A DNA stretch of 64,000 nucleotides. It comes from Anopheles merus (Eukaryota > Arthropoda > Insecta > Diptera > Culicidae). The notes beneath the pieces are model-generated. The model was given only the letters and a program-made list of their open reading frames with translations, made no database searches and was not told the origin of the DNA. Location of the stretch: assembly GCF_017562075.2 (NCBI RefSeq), contig NC_054085.1:7733259-7797258 (forward strand), in the 5' to 3' direction. Shown here in pieces: positions 37,561-50,157 of the stretch (within the stretch, counting starts at the first letter, position 1; every line of letters starts with the position of its first letter). The position numbers and the translations under genes are program-made.

Positions 37561-38306
37561 CCGAGCATTAAATAAGAGATAATTAGATAAGTGTTGATTA
37601 TTGACGTAGTAGCTGTTCTTAATGCTTCTGGATCGTGAACCGCAGCGATGATTCCTTCCGTTAATGGGGAGAGCTTTTGATTTTTTTGTTTATTTTTTCT
37701 TCTCAAGCAATGGAAATGTTTGGGATCTGCAAATCTTCTCCAGCAGCAATGCACAATTTCAACTACACACCATCATTGCCGAGTACTGTGCTTTACAGCC
37801 ATACATAATCCTATGCAATATGGATAAGCGAAGATAAGTGAGATAAATGCTTGTAATTAGATTTTTCAATTTAATTTTAAAAATAAATATATAAATATTT
37901 CAAAACTTCCTGTTAAATTTCTTATGAACTGGATCTGCAATACATAAAGCAGTTTATGCAAGCAATACATAAAGAAAGACAATCTGAAAAATAATTCTTG
38001 AATATATAGTTACTAGATATTAGAGTTTAATTGGCGTTCAATATCATTTGATTATGAAGAGTTTAATAATGATTACGATTTTTCATGAACAAGAGAAAAC
38101 TTAACATGTTCAATTGACTATACAATGCCTCCAATTATCACTCATTTTGTACAAATTCAACTCATTCTCTTCAAATAACCTACATAAAGTAAAATACCAT
38201 TTTGATTCATATTATGGACAGCCTTAAATTTTCGTCTTTCATCGTGTTTTAATAGAATTTCTTCATTCTTCAGCTACAAACCATCCCGTTTAATAATTTT
38301 GTATTA

Positions 38307-38540
38307 CAGGGTTTTCCACGAGTTCTCATAGCCGTGGGACACTTAATGAACTCTTTCTAACGTAAAATGAACTTAATGTAATAGGAATTGGACTCTATAG
38401 CACCCAAATCCAATAGGAATTTCGAAGGAGTTTGTTAAAACAGGGTGCCTAGAGTCCAATTTCTACCATATGAAGTTCACTTCCAGTAGGAAAGCGTCAA
38501 GAAAGTGTCCCACAACTATGAGAACCCCTGGAAACCACTG
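38307..38540. mobile_element. MITE with CAG(N)GGTTTTCCA ends and TA duplication
   Basis: About 50-bp inverted ends share GAGTTCTCATAG-type and GTGGGACACTT phrases. TA at 38305-38306 and 38541-38542 flanks the element. A second copy lies at 46931-47127. Length 234 bp, no coding capacity. Confidence 0.8.
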
Positions 38541-39675
38541 TATTCCCATGTTTTACTAGAATCTATTTCACGATAGATAAGTAGTTTCTATCTAGTTTTC
38601 TAACTAACTCCAGAGTAATTTCTTCAATAATTCCTATTCAATTTTCAATAATGATTCTATAGTTTCATAAATTGTAATTTCATTTAATAAAATAATAACA
38701 GATTTGACACAACCCTGAATAGGCATAAAAATAAAGTTGTAGGCAATGATAATGTCTGGATTAAAGCGATAATTTCATATTTCATGTTTCGATGTATTTC
38801 AATGTCTGCCAGTAAGGCTTTACACATATTCTTTACACATATAACATATTCTTTTGTATTAATATGCGCACCTAGATCTAATCCTATTATCTCAACAAAG
38901 TAACGAGCCATTAAGACTTATTAAAAGACTCAATTAAAGACTATTAAATTTAAATTGCAGCATAAGGACAAAAAAGTGGAAGAAATAAAAATAGTTAGGA
39001 TATTTGACGATTGTGGAAGGATGTTAGGGAAATGTGATAATCAAAGTGGTTGGAAGAAGCTCTCTCACTTGCAGAAGAGACTCTTTGCACTTATTAGCGG
39101 GTCACTACGACCAATAGCAATACGACGAGTAGGAATATTTGAAGAACGACGCATGCGAAGGCGAAAAGGCGGAGGGAAAGAGGTACAGAGGAGAGCAAAG
39201 CCGAAGCATCGGTGATAACCAGCAAAAGTGAGGCAATGGAAGCATAAGTAATGAAAGGACAGGCTTCAAGTGTCTCAATTGAAGGTGGTGATGTGACGAT
39301 TTTATTGATGACGGTATGGAGAGGATCGTCGATCGTTTGTGAGTGGGTCCGCTGTCTTAATCGACATTCAGAATAAGGAAAATTATACTATAATGTTGTA
39401 AGTGTCAACACTTGTGTAAATTTTTTATGCTGTTCGGAATTTGAATCAAAATGTTGTGACAATTTCCTGATTTTTTTAATGTTTCGAGTAAAATGATTGG
39501 AAATCCTTATTCGAATATAAAAGATTTGCTCGTAAAAAGGGATAGACAAAGGAACACGCAATTTAATATATATTAATTAGACACTTTTATACTCGAAACA
39601 TGCTGTAAGTGTCCGTAATTCGAAACTATACACAAGGACAAGGCAAACCGACTTATGCAAGATATTTCGGAGAAT

Positions 39676-39761
39676 AAAAATAAAACAGCACTGTTAACAA
39701 TTGTACACATTCAAACACACATTTGAATGTGTACAATTGTTTGCAGTGCTGTTTTATTTTT
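39676..39761. repeat. Near-perfect hairpin, 40-bp arms with 6-base loop
   Basis: The left arm 39676-39715 and right arm 39722-39761 are inverted copies that match at 38 of 40 positions; the loop is CACACA. Core of the arm: ACAATTGTACACATTCAAA, outer part: AATAAAACAGCACTG. It could be a foldback transposon remnant or an RNA hairpin. The pairing is more regular than a usual insect pre-miRNA. Confidence 0.9.
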
Positions 39762-41048
39762 ACAAATTACAAAAGATCATAAAAATACAATGTTGTTAAA
39801 TCTTTTTTCTACAATCACTATGTTTTACCATAGGAGAATAAATTGAGGAGAAAAAGGAAGCATTTTTGGAATTAAATTGTTGGAGTAAAATCTGAACTGA
39901 GTAGAATTTTTGTTGTAACTTAGAGCTCTAGTGGAGGGTTTATTATTTAATTCAGGATTGCAAAAAATACTAAGATTGGTAATAAAAAAATTTGTAAACA
40001 ATAATCAATAACCAACACTAATATTTAAACATTTCTTTTTTGCTGACTTACCATACAGAAACAAACAACTCGTTCTGATTTATCCTTAACATTATTGCAT
40101 CTTTTCCTTCAACGCATTTTCCCCCCAATCCTGCAATCATTTTGAACGCTTCCGTTTTGGTTAGCTTTGCTCTATTGAACCACACAAATTCCATCTTGGT
40201 CGTGATCCTTTGTTCATCACCGATGGGCGATGAATCTATTGTGTTTCGATTTTGAGGGGGGAGGGGCACACTTCTCTACCGAAGCCACTGGGCACAAGAG
40301 CACATTACACCGAAACTTACACCGGAACGTTGGCCATTTCCGGACGCTGAAGCCGGCGGGCGGTACAGCAGCGAAACACAAACGCCAAGGGAAGACGGAT
40401 TGCAGTTTTGTTTCGGTCGCAGTTACGCGAGCGAAAGTCAAGAATCAAACCAACTCCCCCCCCCCCCCTTCTGTGCCTTTTCGGGTCAAAACCCGTTCAG
40501 GCACTGTACTGGATCGTTTATGGGAATTCCACGACGGGGCGGGAGTCTAGAAATCAATGAATCATGAATGCGCTCAACCTCTGCTACAAGCTTCACCCTT
40601 GCACTCTGTCCTGCTGGGTGGAATGTTCGGCCCTCGTGGCCACAGGACTGCCTGACTGAAAGGCGGAGAAGGCGGAGAGGAGTGAACGAAAACTTTACGA
40701 CAAGATCGTTTAGCTGCCGGAATTCACGTTGCAGGATTGATTCAGCTATGATGCCGGCATTAGGAAGCAGGAAAGATGGTCCGCTTTTTACGAGCATATC
40801 CGTCAGTGTGCGTGCCTTTCGTTGTCCGTATGGACGTTCTTGGGCAGGCGGAGTTTTAATGTTAACGCAATAAATTAAAGGAGAGAGAGAGAGAATGTTT
40901 TGGGTATTTGTGATTTCCCTAATAGATTTTGTTGTGCGAAAAACGTTCGGAAGCAATCTTAAATTGCGATTAAATGATTTGCAGCTAAAGAGGTACGAAT
41001 AAAATGTAATCAAATTATTGTATAACAGAACTTCTTTTTTGTATAATA
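39762..41048. other. Non-coding DNA with a GC-rich island at 40240-40700
   Basis: The island has a C tract near 40457-40468 and overlapping short frames on both strands with no recognisable protein. The remainder is AT-rich. Confidence 0.3.
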
Positions 41049-41403
41049 CAGTGGAGCGCCGTTACTGGTACCTTTTATCCGGCTGTCCGTTAATCCGTGT
41101 TGTTGAGAAATGACAGTTCAATACAAAGGTGACATTGCGTTATGAGGAGGATATTTGAAAAAGCGGTTGTAAGAGTACATTGTCTCAACAAAAAACACTA
41201 TAATTCATGGCAAATTTCAAATATTCTCATTGGAAAACATGAAGTTAATAAAAACTGGGTTATTTACACAAAAAAATAAAATAATTTTTCAAAAATTAAT
41301 CAGGAATTGGTGATAAAATATATAATTTGACCTATTATCCGTGTTATTCGCATATCCGAGCGAGGTCAAGTCGCGAGAAGCCCGGATAAACGGCGCTTCA
41401 CTG
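41049..41403. mobile_element. Mariner/pogo-like MITE with TA duplication
   Basis: The left end CAGTGGAGCGCCGTTACTGG and right end CAGTGAAGCGCCGTTTATCC (inverted) are flanked by TA at 41047-41048 and 41404-41405. The 355-bp body is AT-rich with no frame. It is a different family from 10816 and 30429. Confidence 0.85.
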
Positions 41404-44400
41404 TAGTTGTATAACTTTTATCCTTTTGTAGAAGTATTTTTTTCGTAAATGTTACAATAAAAAAAACGTTTAAATCTATCTTTATCTCACGAAAAATTGA
41501 ACTGAGCTGAAAAGAAATCCACACAAAAAATGATGTATTTTTGTGCGCAGCAAATAGTCACCAGCTGTCCATTCCCCAGTTGCCAGCTTGCCATACCAAA
41601 CGAAGCATTTAATCCTCCGTAACATTACCCATGAGCATAATTCAGTGATCAGCAAACGTTTCTCGAACGACTCATTATCGCCGTCGTCGTCGTTGCCGTC
41701 GTCATTCTCTGCGTCTTCTTTTTATTTTTTATTTCACTCTTGCTGTTCCTAATGGGGCGTTAAAATTCGTTAAATATCCGCGCGGCTTAGCTGGCAGTGC
41801 TGTTGTTGTTTTTTCTTCCTTTTTTTCTTGTTGAATTTCCACGATTTTTACTACGTTCAGCTCAATTAACACCAGCCATTTGGCGTCGCCGTCCGAAACT
41901 GATTCGTCCGGAAATAGTGAGCATTTTTGTCGGTTCGCATGCGACTGCTCACACCTAGGCAGATATTTATCTGTATGTGTGTAAATGTTGTTAGTAGATT
42001 GGTATGTTTCGATCTACTGCTATCGCACTATACGAGCCTATATTATATTTAGTCTATGTTACATATGAACGATTTTAATTTTGTCAGCGTTTCTTTTGTT
42101 TTGATTTTTTTAATATTTGGTAGAAAGATGCACTGGTTCTTTTAATTTTTTTCAAACTATACAGACTGCTTCCGTGGCTATAGTATCGTGTGACTTCAGT
42201 AGCTCAAATTATTTATTTAACACTAAGTTACTCTATTATACGCAAGAGATAGAATACTGATCGCGCAAATACATCAAACTTCAATTCCATACAATTTTAA
42301 CAGAATTACAACGTGTTTATTGCTAAACTTTGGACAGAGTAAGTATAGTTTCTGTAACTGTGTTAAGTTTGAAGATATAATTAATTATTCCGTTCTGTCA
42401 AGATACAAGCAAACTCCTTAATATCGACATGAAAGTTGATTCATTTGCTATATTTGCCTATAAATATCCTTTAAAAGGCTTATATGCTCGAAACCAATAT
42501 TTTTTAAAGTTACTTTTTAAAGCAAAAATTAAAAAAAGTGCATCAAAACATGAGAAACCAATTAAAATCAATGAAGAATAAATGAAATTATTACCTTCTT
42601 GGACTATTAATAGGAATTTGGTGAAAAACGTTAGTTATTTAAGTTTATTGATTTAAAAAAAAGTATACGAAAACATGAAAAACGAATTAAAATCAATTAA
42701 GAATAAAATAAAATAATTACCTTCTTAATTTATCAATATTTATTTTGATACTTTTCATCTTTATTTACATTTTGAATCACAAAGGTTTGAATGAGTGATC
42801 TTGTTAAAAACATATGTAAAAGAACAACATAAAAAGGTATATGTTTTACCGATGAATAATAATGACCATTAAATAGATAATCCTTCTTTTTTTCCTCTGC
42901 TTGAATCTGTCAAACAAAACATTGATTCGATGCTCATTCACGCACCTTAATGTTTTCATTCACAAATGTTGCATCCCACGTCATCAATGGAACGGACTAC
43001 GGTATCCAACCGGTCGGGCAAATGATTTTACGAGTGGACAACTTTTCCTACCACCTGCCACACTTGCCTTGTGTAGGACGACAAAGCTCACACCTAGACG
43101 AAATGTTTAGTAGGCGGGTTTTGAAATGCTAAACCACACCACCACCACGGTGTCAATCAGTGAGCGTGGGTTGCTTCGATTAAAAAGGGGTAAAAAAGAA
43201 GGTTGCCTAACAAAATCGGAACCCCTTCCCCATAAAGCCGCACACATTGTCTGCACGATTCATAGCTTTATTCATCTTTCACCCATGCTTCTGGTGGGTT
43301 TAGGAACTGACTCCAGTTGTCTACGATCCACTATACGGCCTGAACATGAGAAAAGGATGTGTTACTGTCCGTAGGCAGCCGATTGATACTGAAGTCGTTC
43401 ATTGTCGGTGCAGGGAAGGAGGAAAATTCAACACTCGCCTGCAATCTGCATGTGTGGGAAGCGTGGGAAAATCGTGACAAATCATTTTCATCTACCCCAA
43501 CTTACTTAGCCTAGTACTACTGCTGGTGAAAACAACTCGTGCGGATCAAGGGACGTGCCGGTGAGTGGCGATACGCTTTTTGCATGCCGGTGGATCGTGT
43601 TTCATGCGATTTTTATGTGAAACAATTCCTTCCACCATGTTTGGTTTTGTGCAATAATTGGGCAGTGTGTGGGAAATCGTGTAAATAATTTATTTGTTTT
43701 CATTTTTTGCCTATTTTATTCAGCATGAATAGTAGTATTTTATTTCCTGAAGACGATCATTGCTATCAATTATTCTTAGGAAAACATATGCTTGTTTTAT
43801 TTTAAATTATTCTTTTATTACAATTTTTGTTAAAATTAAATGTTTGGCTTAAATATAACAATTATCTATCCCTACTTTTCGAATACTCATATAACTTGAT
43901 CTTTTTTGTGTGTGTTTTTAATAATACTTGCTTCACAAAATGCAACAAAATAATGAAAGGAGTTACTGAGGCGAACCATTTTTAAATTGTATAGAGTTAT
44001 CATATTCACATATTACAAATATTATTACTTTTGCTTCAGTGAACATATTGTTCATGTATGCTTAAAAATAGGAAGTACGAATTTTAAATTTTAGTATTTA
44101 AAGTAGGTAATATTTAAACAATTTCTTACACATATGACGTGTATGGAAGCATTAGGAAGCATTTTATGGTATCTGAAATAACACATTGGGTAACTTAACG
44201 TTTAAAAAATTAATTGTTTATAGCTTGATTGTAATTTATGATACCAATATTTACCAAGCATCATGTTTAATACTACCGACGTAAAATTGGATTGATATTG
44301 ATTATGTTCAACTTGATTAATTTCAATTTGAACAATTGAAAGATTGCACGAATCATGAAACTAAAAGACTTGGCCTTTTGTATAAAACGGTTTTGGCTGG

Positions 44401-46930
44401 CATTCGAATTCCAAACGTTTAGTGTAAATTATAAAACTTTATTATTTTTTATCTGCATACTTTTCTCCTCTTCGAGCAATGTTTGCAATTGCTGGCCATT
44501 GATGTTATTATGCTTTGCACACACATCCCAAAACGATTCCTTTCCGTTCCTCGCGAACGTGTGCATCATAATTTGTTCTATTGCTGCCCCAAAGCGTTGC
44601 GTGTAAAGTGTGCAATAAAAGCAAATTATACACTGCCCAGGGATTTAGTGCCCTGCTTTAGTCTGCTGGACGATCCTCTGCTCATCGCCTACGTAGAAAA
44701 GGCCAACGAACCCAGCCGCCCAAAAACAGCTGCTTTCTTTCACCGATCGCAATCATAATAACAATAGAGAAGCAAGAAAAAAAACTCAAAAGTGTACACC
44801 ACTGGTGCAGGGCTTTTGACCTCACGGGCATCTGAATATTTGCATGCTGCCTGAAGTGATGCGTGCTAATGGTTTCACCTAAATGTACACGACCGATGGA
44901 CCGATACGTGAAACGGTCAGCAGAAGTAGAATATTGTACCTCAAAATATACGCACCGAATGTGGACGATTCTCAAGTAAAAACCACATGCATCGTTGACC
45001 CCATGGACCCTTCGGAGTGTTGGGGACAGATTTTGATCTGATTTAATTTTTTCCTTCCCGAGCTAATCCTTTATCAAACGCAGCTCATCCGTGAGAAGAA
45101 TGAATAACTGGCAGAGTCATACAACAAAACCAAAACCAACATTCAACCTCACCGCACTCGGAATGCCGTTGTTTACCACTCGAGACACGTCTCCAGTGAC
45201 CGGAATGAAATGGAAAATGAAGGAAAAATACATAAACATACACACACGCAGCGAGGAATAGTCAACCTCTGTCTCTCTGTTTCTCTCTCTCTCTCGCTGG
45301 CTCAACCAATTGCCTCCCGCAGCTCTGTCTGTGAGGGCTTATCGGATGGAACCGATCTAATCGTCATAAATTCCCTCGCACCATGCCCAAGACCCGTCAA
45401 GAACGCGACCGTACGACACGGGGCGCGGGCTAAGCAAAGGAGAACAAAACGCAAAGCATTAGTATTTTGTTCAAGAGGTCGTTTAGTTTTTTGTTTCACT
45501 GTTAATGGTGGCTCTTTTCGTGTCAACGAGAGCTAATGTTTAGGGGGTTCATCATCATGGTCAGACATTTTGAGTCACCACAAGACGCCTCCGTTTTATT
45601 TTCGGTGGAAAGCCACTCACTGTGACAGTGGTTTGAGGTGCAGACAGTTATTGGCATAGAAAATCGGTGTCCACATTGTTTCCGTTTAGTTTTTGGTGAG
45701 GGGAGGTTATACATAACACAGATGAGGAAGAATATTGTGAACAAACTATTTGCTAACCATCACCAAAAAGACTTATTTGAGCCGAAGTGAGTCAAGCAGC
45801 AGAGAAAAAAAGAGGAAGCATTACACCACTCGTACATGATGAAGACAATGAGGCTGTGTTTAGATAATGTATGGTTTTTGTTTGTTTGCATAAGAAATGT
45901 GAAACATCTATGGATGAATTGCATCTGTCAAGCATGCGTAGTGCAATCAAGTGTAATATTGTATTCTTGTTACGTTGGGACCGTATACTCTGTAATAACA
46001 TTCGACAGTCGAGTCGGATTTATCCATCTTCTGGTCCTATGTGGTGGAACAAAATGAGGGCTTATAGCCATCCTCCAAAATGTAGGCAGAGTCGGAAGTT
46101 TATACAACGCAACAACTAATCGATTATTACAACCATTTCCATTTTTTATTTAAAACCGTATAGACATTTCCAACCTTTGATACGGGATTCTTTAATACGG
46201 GAATTTCTCACCGGGAGCAAAAACATCAGATTTCATCAACACACATACAAAACACTTAAATGGATGTACTCTGGAATAGATTTAGTTCGCCGTTGCTATG
46301 TATAAGAATATAAAAAAAACACAAACCCAAATAAAACCTATAAACTAGCCCCTACTGGCTGAGGCACACAGCAGTTCGTGAATATTGCTCTCTTGCTTTC
46401 ATTGCCGTGTCTGCAAACATTTTATCGACATTATTGAACATTTAAAGGAGATTGCAGGAGAACCGACAATGCTTGCAATGCAGGATTTTTGTTTCAATTT
46501 AGTCAACACCATTTTTCCTTGCTTGCGAGATGTTATTCAACAGCGGTCAAATGTTGTATTTGCATAAAAAAATACACTTACACGTGATGTTCAACACGTT
46601 TCAACACGTTTTTTTACAGTTCTTTGTGATGTGTTAAAATCATGTTTAAGAACTGAAAATTTATTGTGATATAAATACAATGTATGACGGTTGTTGAAAA
46701 TCATTGTATAGTTGGTGAATAATGACGTGAACATTCGAATATGATTTGGAAAACTCTGCAATCTATCTTTATAGCTAAACAACTTTATGAAAAATGTACT
46801 ATTCATTTTGAAAGCAAGTGTCTACTATTTTGGAAGCAACATAATAATTTCAGCTAATTTCATAACATAAGCAATAATTTCAGTTGATTTCAGTCGAAAT
46901 CTATACTATTAATAGAATTTCCTAAATATA
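41404..46930. other. Long AT-rich non-coding stretch with scattered GC-richer islands
   Basis: Nothing coding is supported. GC-richer patches lie near 41550-41960, 42940-43580, 44480-45000 and 45110-45560. A diverged local duplication pairs 42533-42605 with 42655-42737, sharing ATTACCTTCTT and AATTAAAATCAAT phrases at about 122-bp spacing. A CT-rich run near 45268-45296 is the only simple repeat of note. Confidence 0.35.
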
Positions 46931-47127
46931 GGGGTTTCCAGAGGTTCTCATAGTTGTGGGACGCTTCCTTAACTCTTTCTTACGGAAAGTAACCTTTGGA
47001 CAGGCTCCTTGGAAATTCCTACTGGATTTGTCCATCAAGGATGCTATTCCTATTGTATTAAGTTCATTTAATGTAAGAAAGAGTCATCAAAGTGTCCCTC
47101 AGCAATGAGAACTCCTGGAAAATTCTG
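46931..47127. mobile_element. Second copy of the MITE at 38307
   Basis: Inverted ends GGTTTCCAGAGGTTCTCATA (left) and CAGAATTTTCCAGGAGTTCT (right, inverted) match the 38307-38540 element. TA flanks both sides (46929-46930, 47128-47129). The first two bases of the left end appear lost. Length 197 bp. Confidence 0.75.
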
Positions 47128-49937
47128 TAACTCTAATTTTACTTAACACGATATAACAGTACAAGCTATTGGCTAAAACTGTACGATATCTCCATTTTTC
47201 GCTCAGCATAATACTAATCTGCTAAGAAACACTTTTATGAATTAAAATAGTGCTCTTGGAGTTGCATCCTGTTTTGATATGGAAGAATCTGGCACAATCT
47301 TATCATAAGATCTAAAGAATAATCCACACTTTTTTAGAACACAATTCCATACAACACTGAATACATATTTCAAAGTGATGAGAATCATAATCGCATATTC
47401 TTTCACAAGCGCTTCTACATCAAAGGTATCATAGCATAACATTCTGGCCTAATTTCAAAAACGTGCGTCCCACGTGCATGATGCACCATACACGAGGCAT
47501 ACAGGAACAAATGTTTCACCAATGGGTCGTGAGGATAAAAGAGTAACGTTTCTTTGATCCTACTTCTCTTGCCCGGATGTGTGTAGGAAATCCGAAGAGA
47601 AAATGTCAATATTACGCTAGAATGACACAATATTTTGAGACAATTGTATAAATATTCAAGTAGTTTTGTAAATCTTTAAAAGAAATTATTTGAAGACAGG
47701 AAACAATATTTCAAAAAGTGTTTAGAGCAAAAGCATTCATAGTAGAAAGTTTAAAGATCAACAACAAACAATAACATGCAGCACAATCACAGATTCTTCC
47801 CGTCGGAAAAATCAAACGCGCAATCGTACATGCTAAAATTATCCCATACCGTTCCACTGCGAATCGATTTTAATGTTTCGCGCGCTGGCTGCTGAAGTGC
47901 CATTCACCCGGACGCTTGCCACGGATCATTGATGCCCTTTTTGTGCACGGTTGATGCAATTGCCGACCGTGCACCGATGCATCTCGCAAAAGATGCAAGC
48001 GTATCTCGTGCGATCCGCAACTGGATACAACAAGCAGACATGCAAGAGCAACGCGACGTCGATCCATCTCGCATACCATCCAAATAAAAGGCCGCTTTTT
48101 ATTCGACAATCTCTAAGCACTGGTGCAATTGAAGAGCTGTGTGTATGTGTACGTGTACCAGCAGTGCAATAAAGATGTGCAAGATGCAGTGGGAGCAAAT
48201 TTGATGCTCCGGGATTGCTCGATCGATGGTACCGTTGCTTGCTCGATGGTGGATTTATTGTGCCGGCCTCATCACTGAGCCATGCTCCGGGCGTAGGCTG
48301 AGACAGGCCACACGGTATGCCGTGCACATTGCAGCCAGCAGCAGTAGGCAAAACGTTTTGTACTTCTATTTTTGGTGCAATTTATTGAGATGCATGCTGG
48401 TGCAAGGGATTATGGAAAATGTGAAACATCATTAAATCGGTGCAACGGCACTTCTTCGGGAGGATTGATTATTCCAGACATTTAAACAATTAAATTAGCC
48501 CATGTGTGTCTTGATTTGCTGGCTGTAGAATCTGTTGATACATTGGCCACATAAATTATGGTACATCATTTGTGTCATTTTTTTCCAGTACGTTTGGCAA
48601 CGTTTGCAGATGTAATTCTTGCGGTTCTATTCCGAATATGATTGTATGATAAATTCAAGATAATCCATTCTGATAGTCATATCAATCGATGAACATCAAT
48701 AGGTTCTTAAATGGTGATCGTTATGGAAGATAATCGGACGGGTTTGAGTCATACTTCAGTTGAGGAATTCTCTTTCGATGTGTGTCTGCGACAATTTGTT
48801 GTACAATCCAAAGCACATTCTATCAAAGTGCTGCTTTGAAACTGACCAGTCTTATTCAATCATAATATTTTCAACAGGTGTCTCTTTTTTATCAATTTGT
48901 TAGAACTAGTCCTTGCAAAATACAAACCACAATCTAGCATTAAATGTAATTACCAACATGAGCATCGTCAGAGACATTTGTGATCGGGACCTTTTTGTGG
49001 CGTTATATCCAGAAATAGATAAACTAACAAGCGTAATATTTGTTTTCCATAGTGTTTAATTGCAAATTACAGTTTCAGTTGTACATTGATCCCTTTGAAA
49101 AAAATATAATAATGTATTGTGTTTTAATATAGCACAATGAAAACATCGGAGAATTTAACTATGGCATTTAAAAAAAAATTAAATTTGATGAAGTTACAAG
49201 GATTTATAGATGAAATACTCCATTGATTAAATGTATAACTGCAAAATATTTAAATTGCTAATTTTCATATTACTGCCATATTACTTATTTCTTACGGCAC
49301 GTTACGGAAAGAATTTTTACCATTTCACTAACATTCGTGAAAGTAAGAGCTTCGGTTATAGTTCAGATTAAGCTTGAGCAAGACGGTTCATTTTCATGAA
49401 CGTGAACATACAAGTTCTTTCTTTTAGATGAACTGAATCTGAATCGCGATTCATTCGTTCATTTCAGTTTATGAAAATATGATAAATTGTTTCATTTCGC
49501 AAGAAGAATTACTTTATTACAACTTGAAACTTATTTGGCAGACACGGACAATTTTTATTTCGATTTGTGAGACGTTCTTTTTGTGAACGATCTGGTCATA
49601 CGGCTCACGTTCATATTTGTATGGGAGGAAATGAACGACATGGCTTTCTAGGACGTTCTTTATTTCGACGGGTAGGACGTTATTTTAATGAACAACACAG
49701 AACATTATCATTTATAAAGAATCGATGAACGTTGATTAGATGCACGTAGCATACTTTAACAGTAGCCTTTTCTTGCGTTCTCTTAACGTGGCGTTTACAT
49801 TTTTTTTATTTGTTTTGTAGCGGTTTTTGGTCTGATGGCTGACTGTTGTCTCTTTCGATGCCAAATTTCATGTGTTGTTTCTATGACACATTTAAATTAA
49901 TTGTTTCATAAATTTTTAGTTTCATAATAATGTAAAT
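47128..49937. other. Non-coding DNA with a GC-richer island at 47850-48350
   Basis: The island gives overlapping frames on both strands, none recognised. The rest is AT-rich; no element with defined ends was found. Confidence 0.35.
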
Positions 49938-50145
49938 TGTGTTGGGCCGGTCTGGTGGTACAGTCGTCAACTCGTACGACTTAACAACACGCCCGTCATG
50001 GGTTCAAGCCCCGAATAGACCGTGCCCCCGTACGTAGGACTGACTATCCTGCTATGGTAACAATAAGTCACTGAAAGCCAAGCTCACTTCACTAGTGGGT
50101 TCAAGCAGGCCTTGACCGACAGCGGTTGTTGTGCCAAACAAGAAG
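49938..50145 (+). mobile_element. Complete tRNA-derived SINE with target duplication
   Basis: Starts after a 12-bp sequence AATAATGTAAAT (49926-49937) that is repeated at 50146-50157. GGTGGTACAGTCGTCAACTC resembles box A, GGGTTCAAGCCCC is box B, and the tail is AAGAAG. This 208-bp copy is the best type copy of the family in the window. Confidence 0.92.
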
Positions 50146-50157
50146 AATAATGTAAAT

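Noticed and set aside
49938..50145. tRNA gene suggested by box A and box B
   Set aside because: The copy has an (AAG)n tail, a target duplication and five relatives in the window, so it is a SINE.
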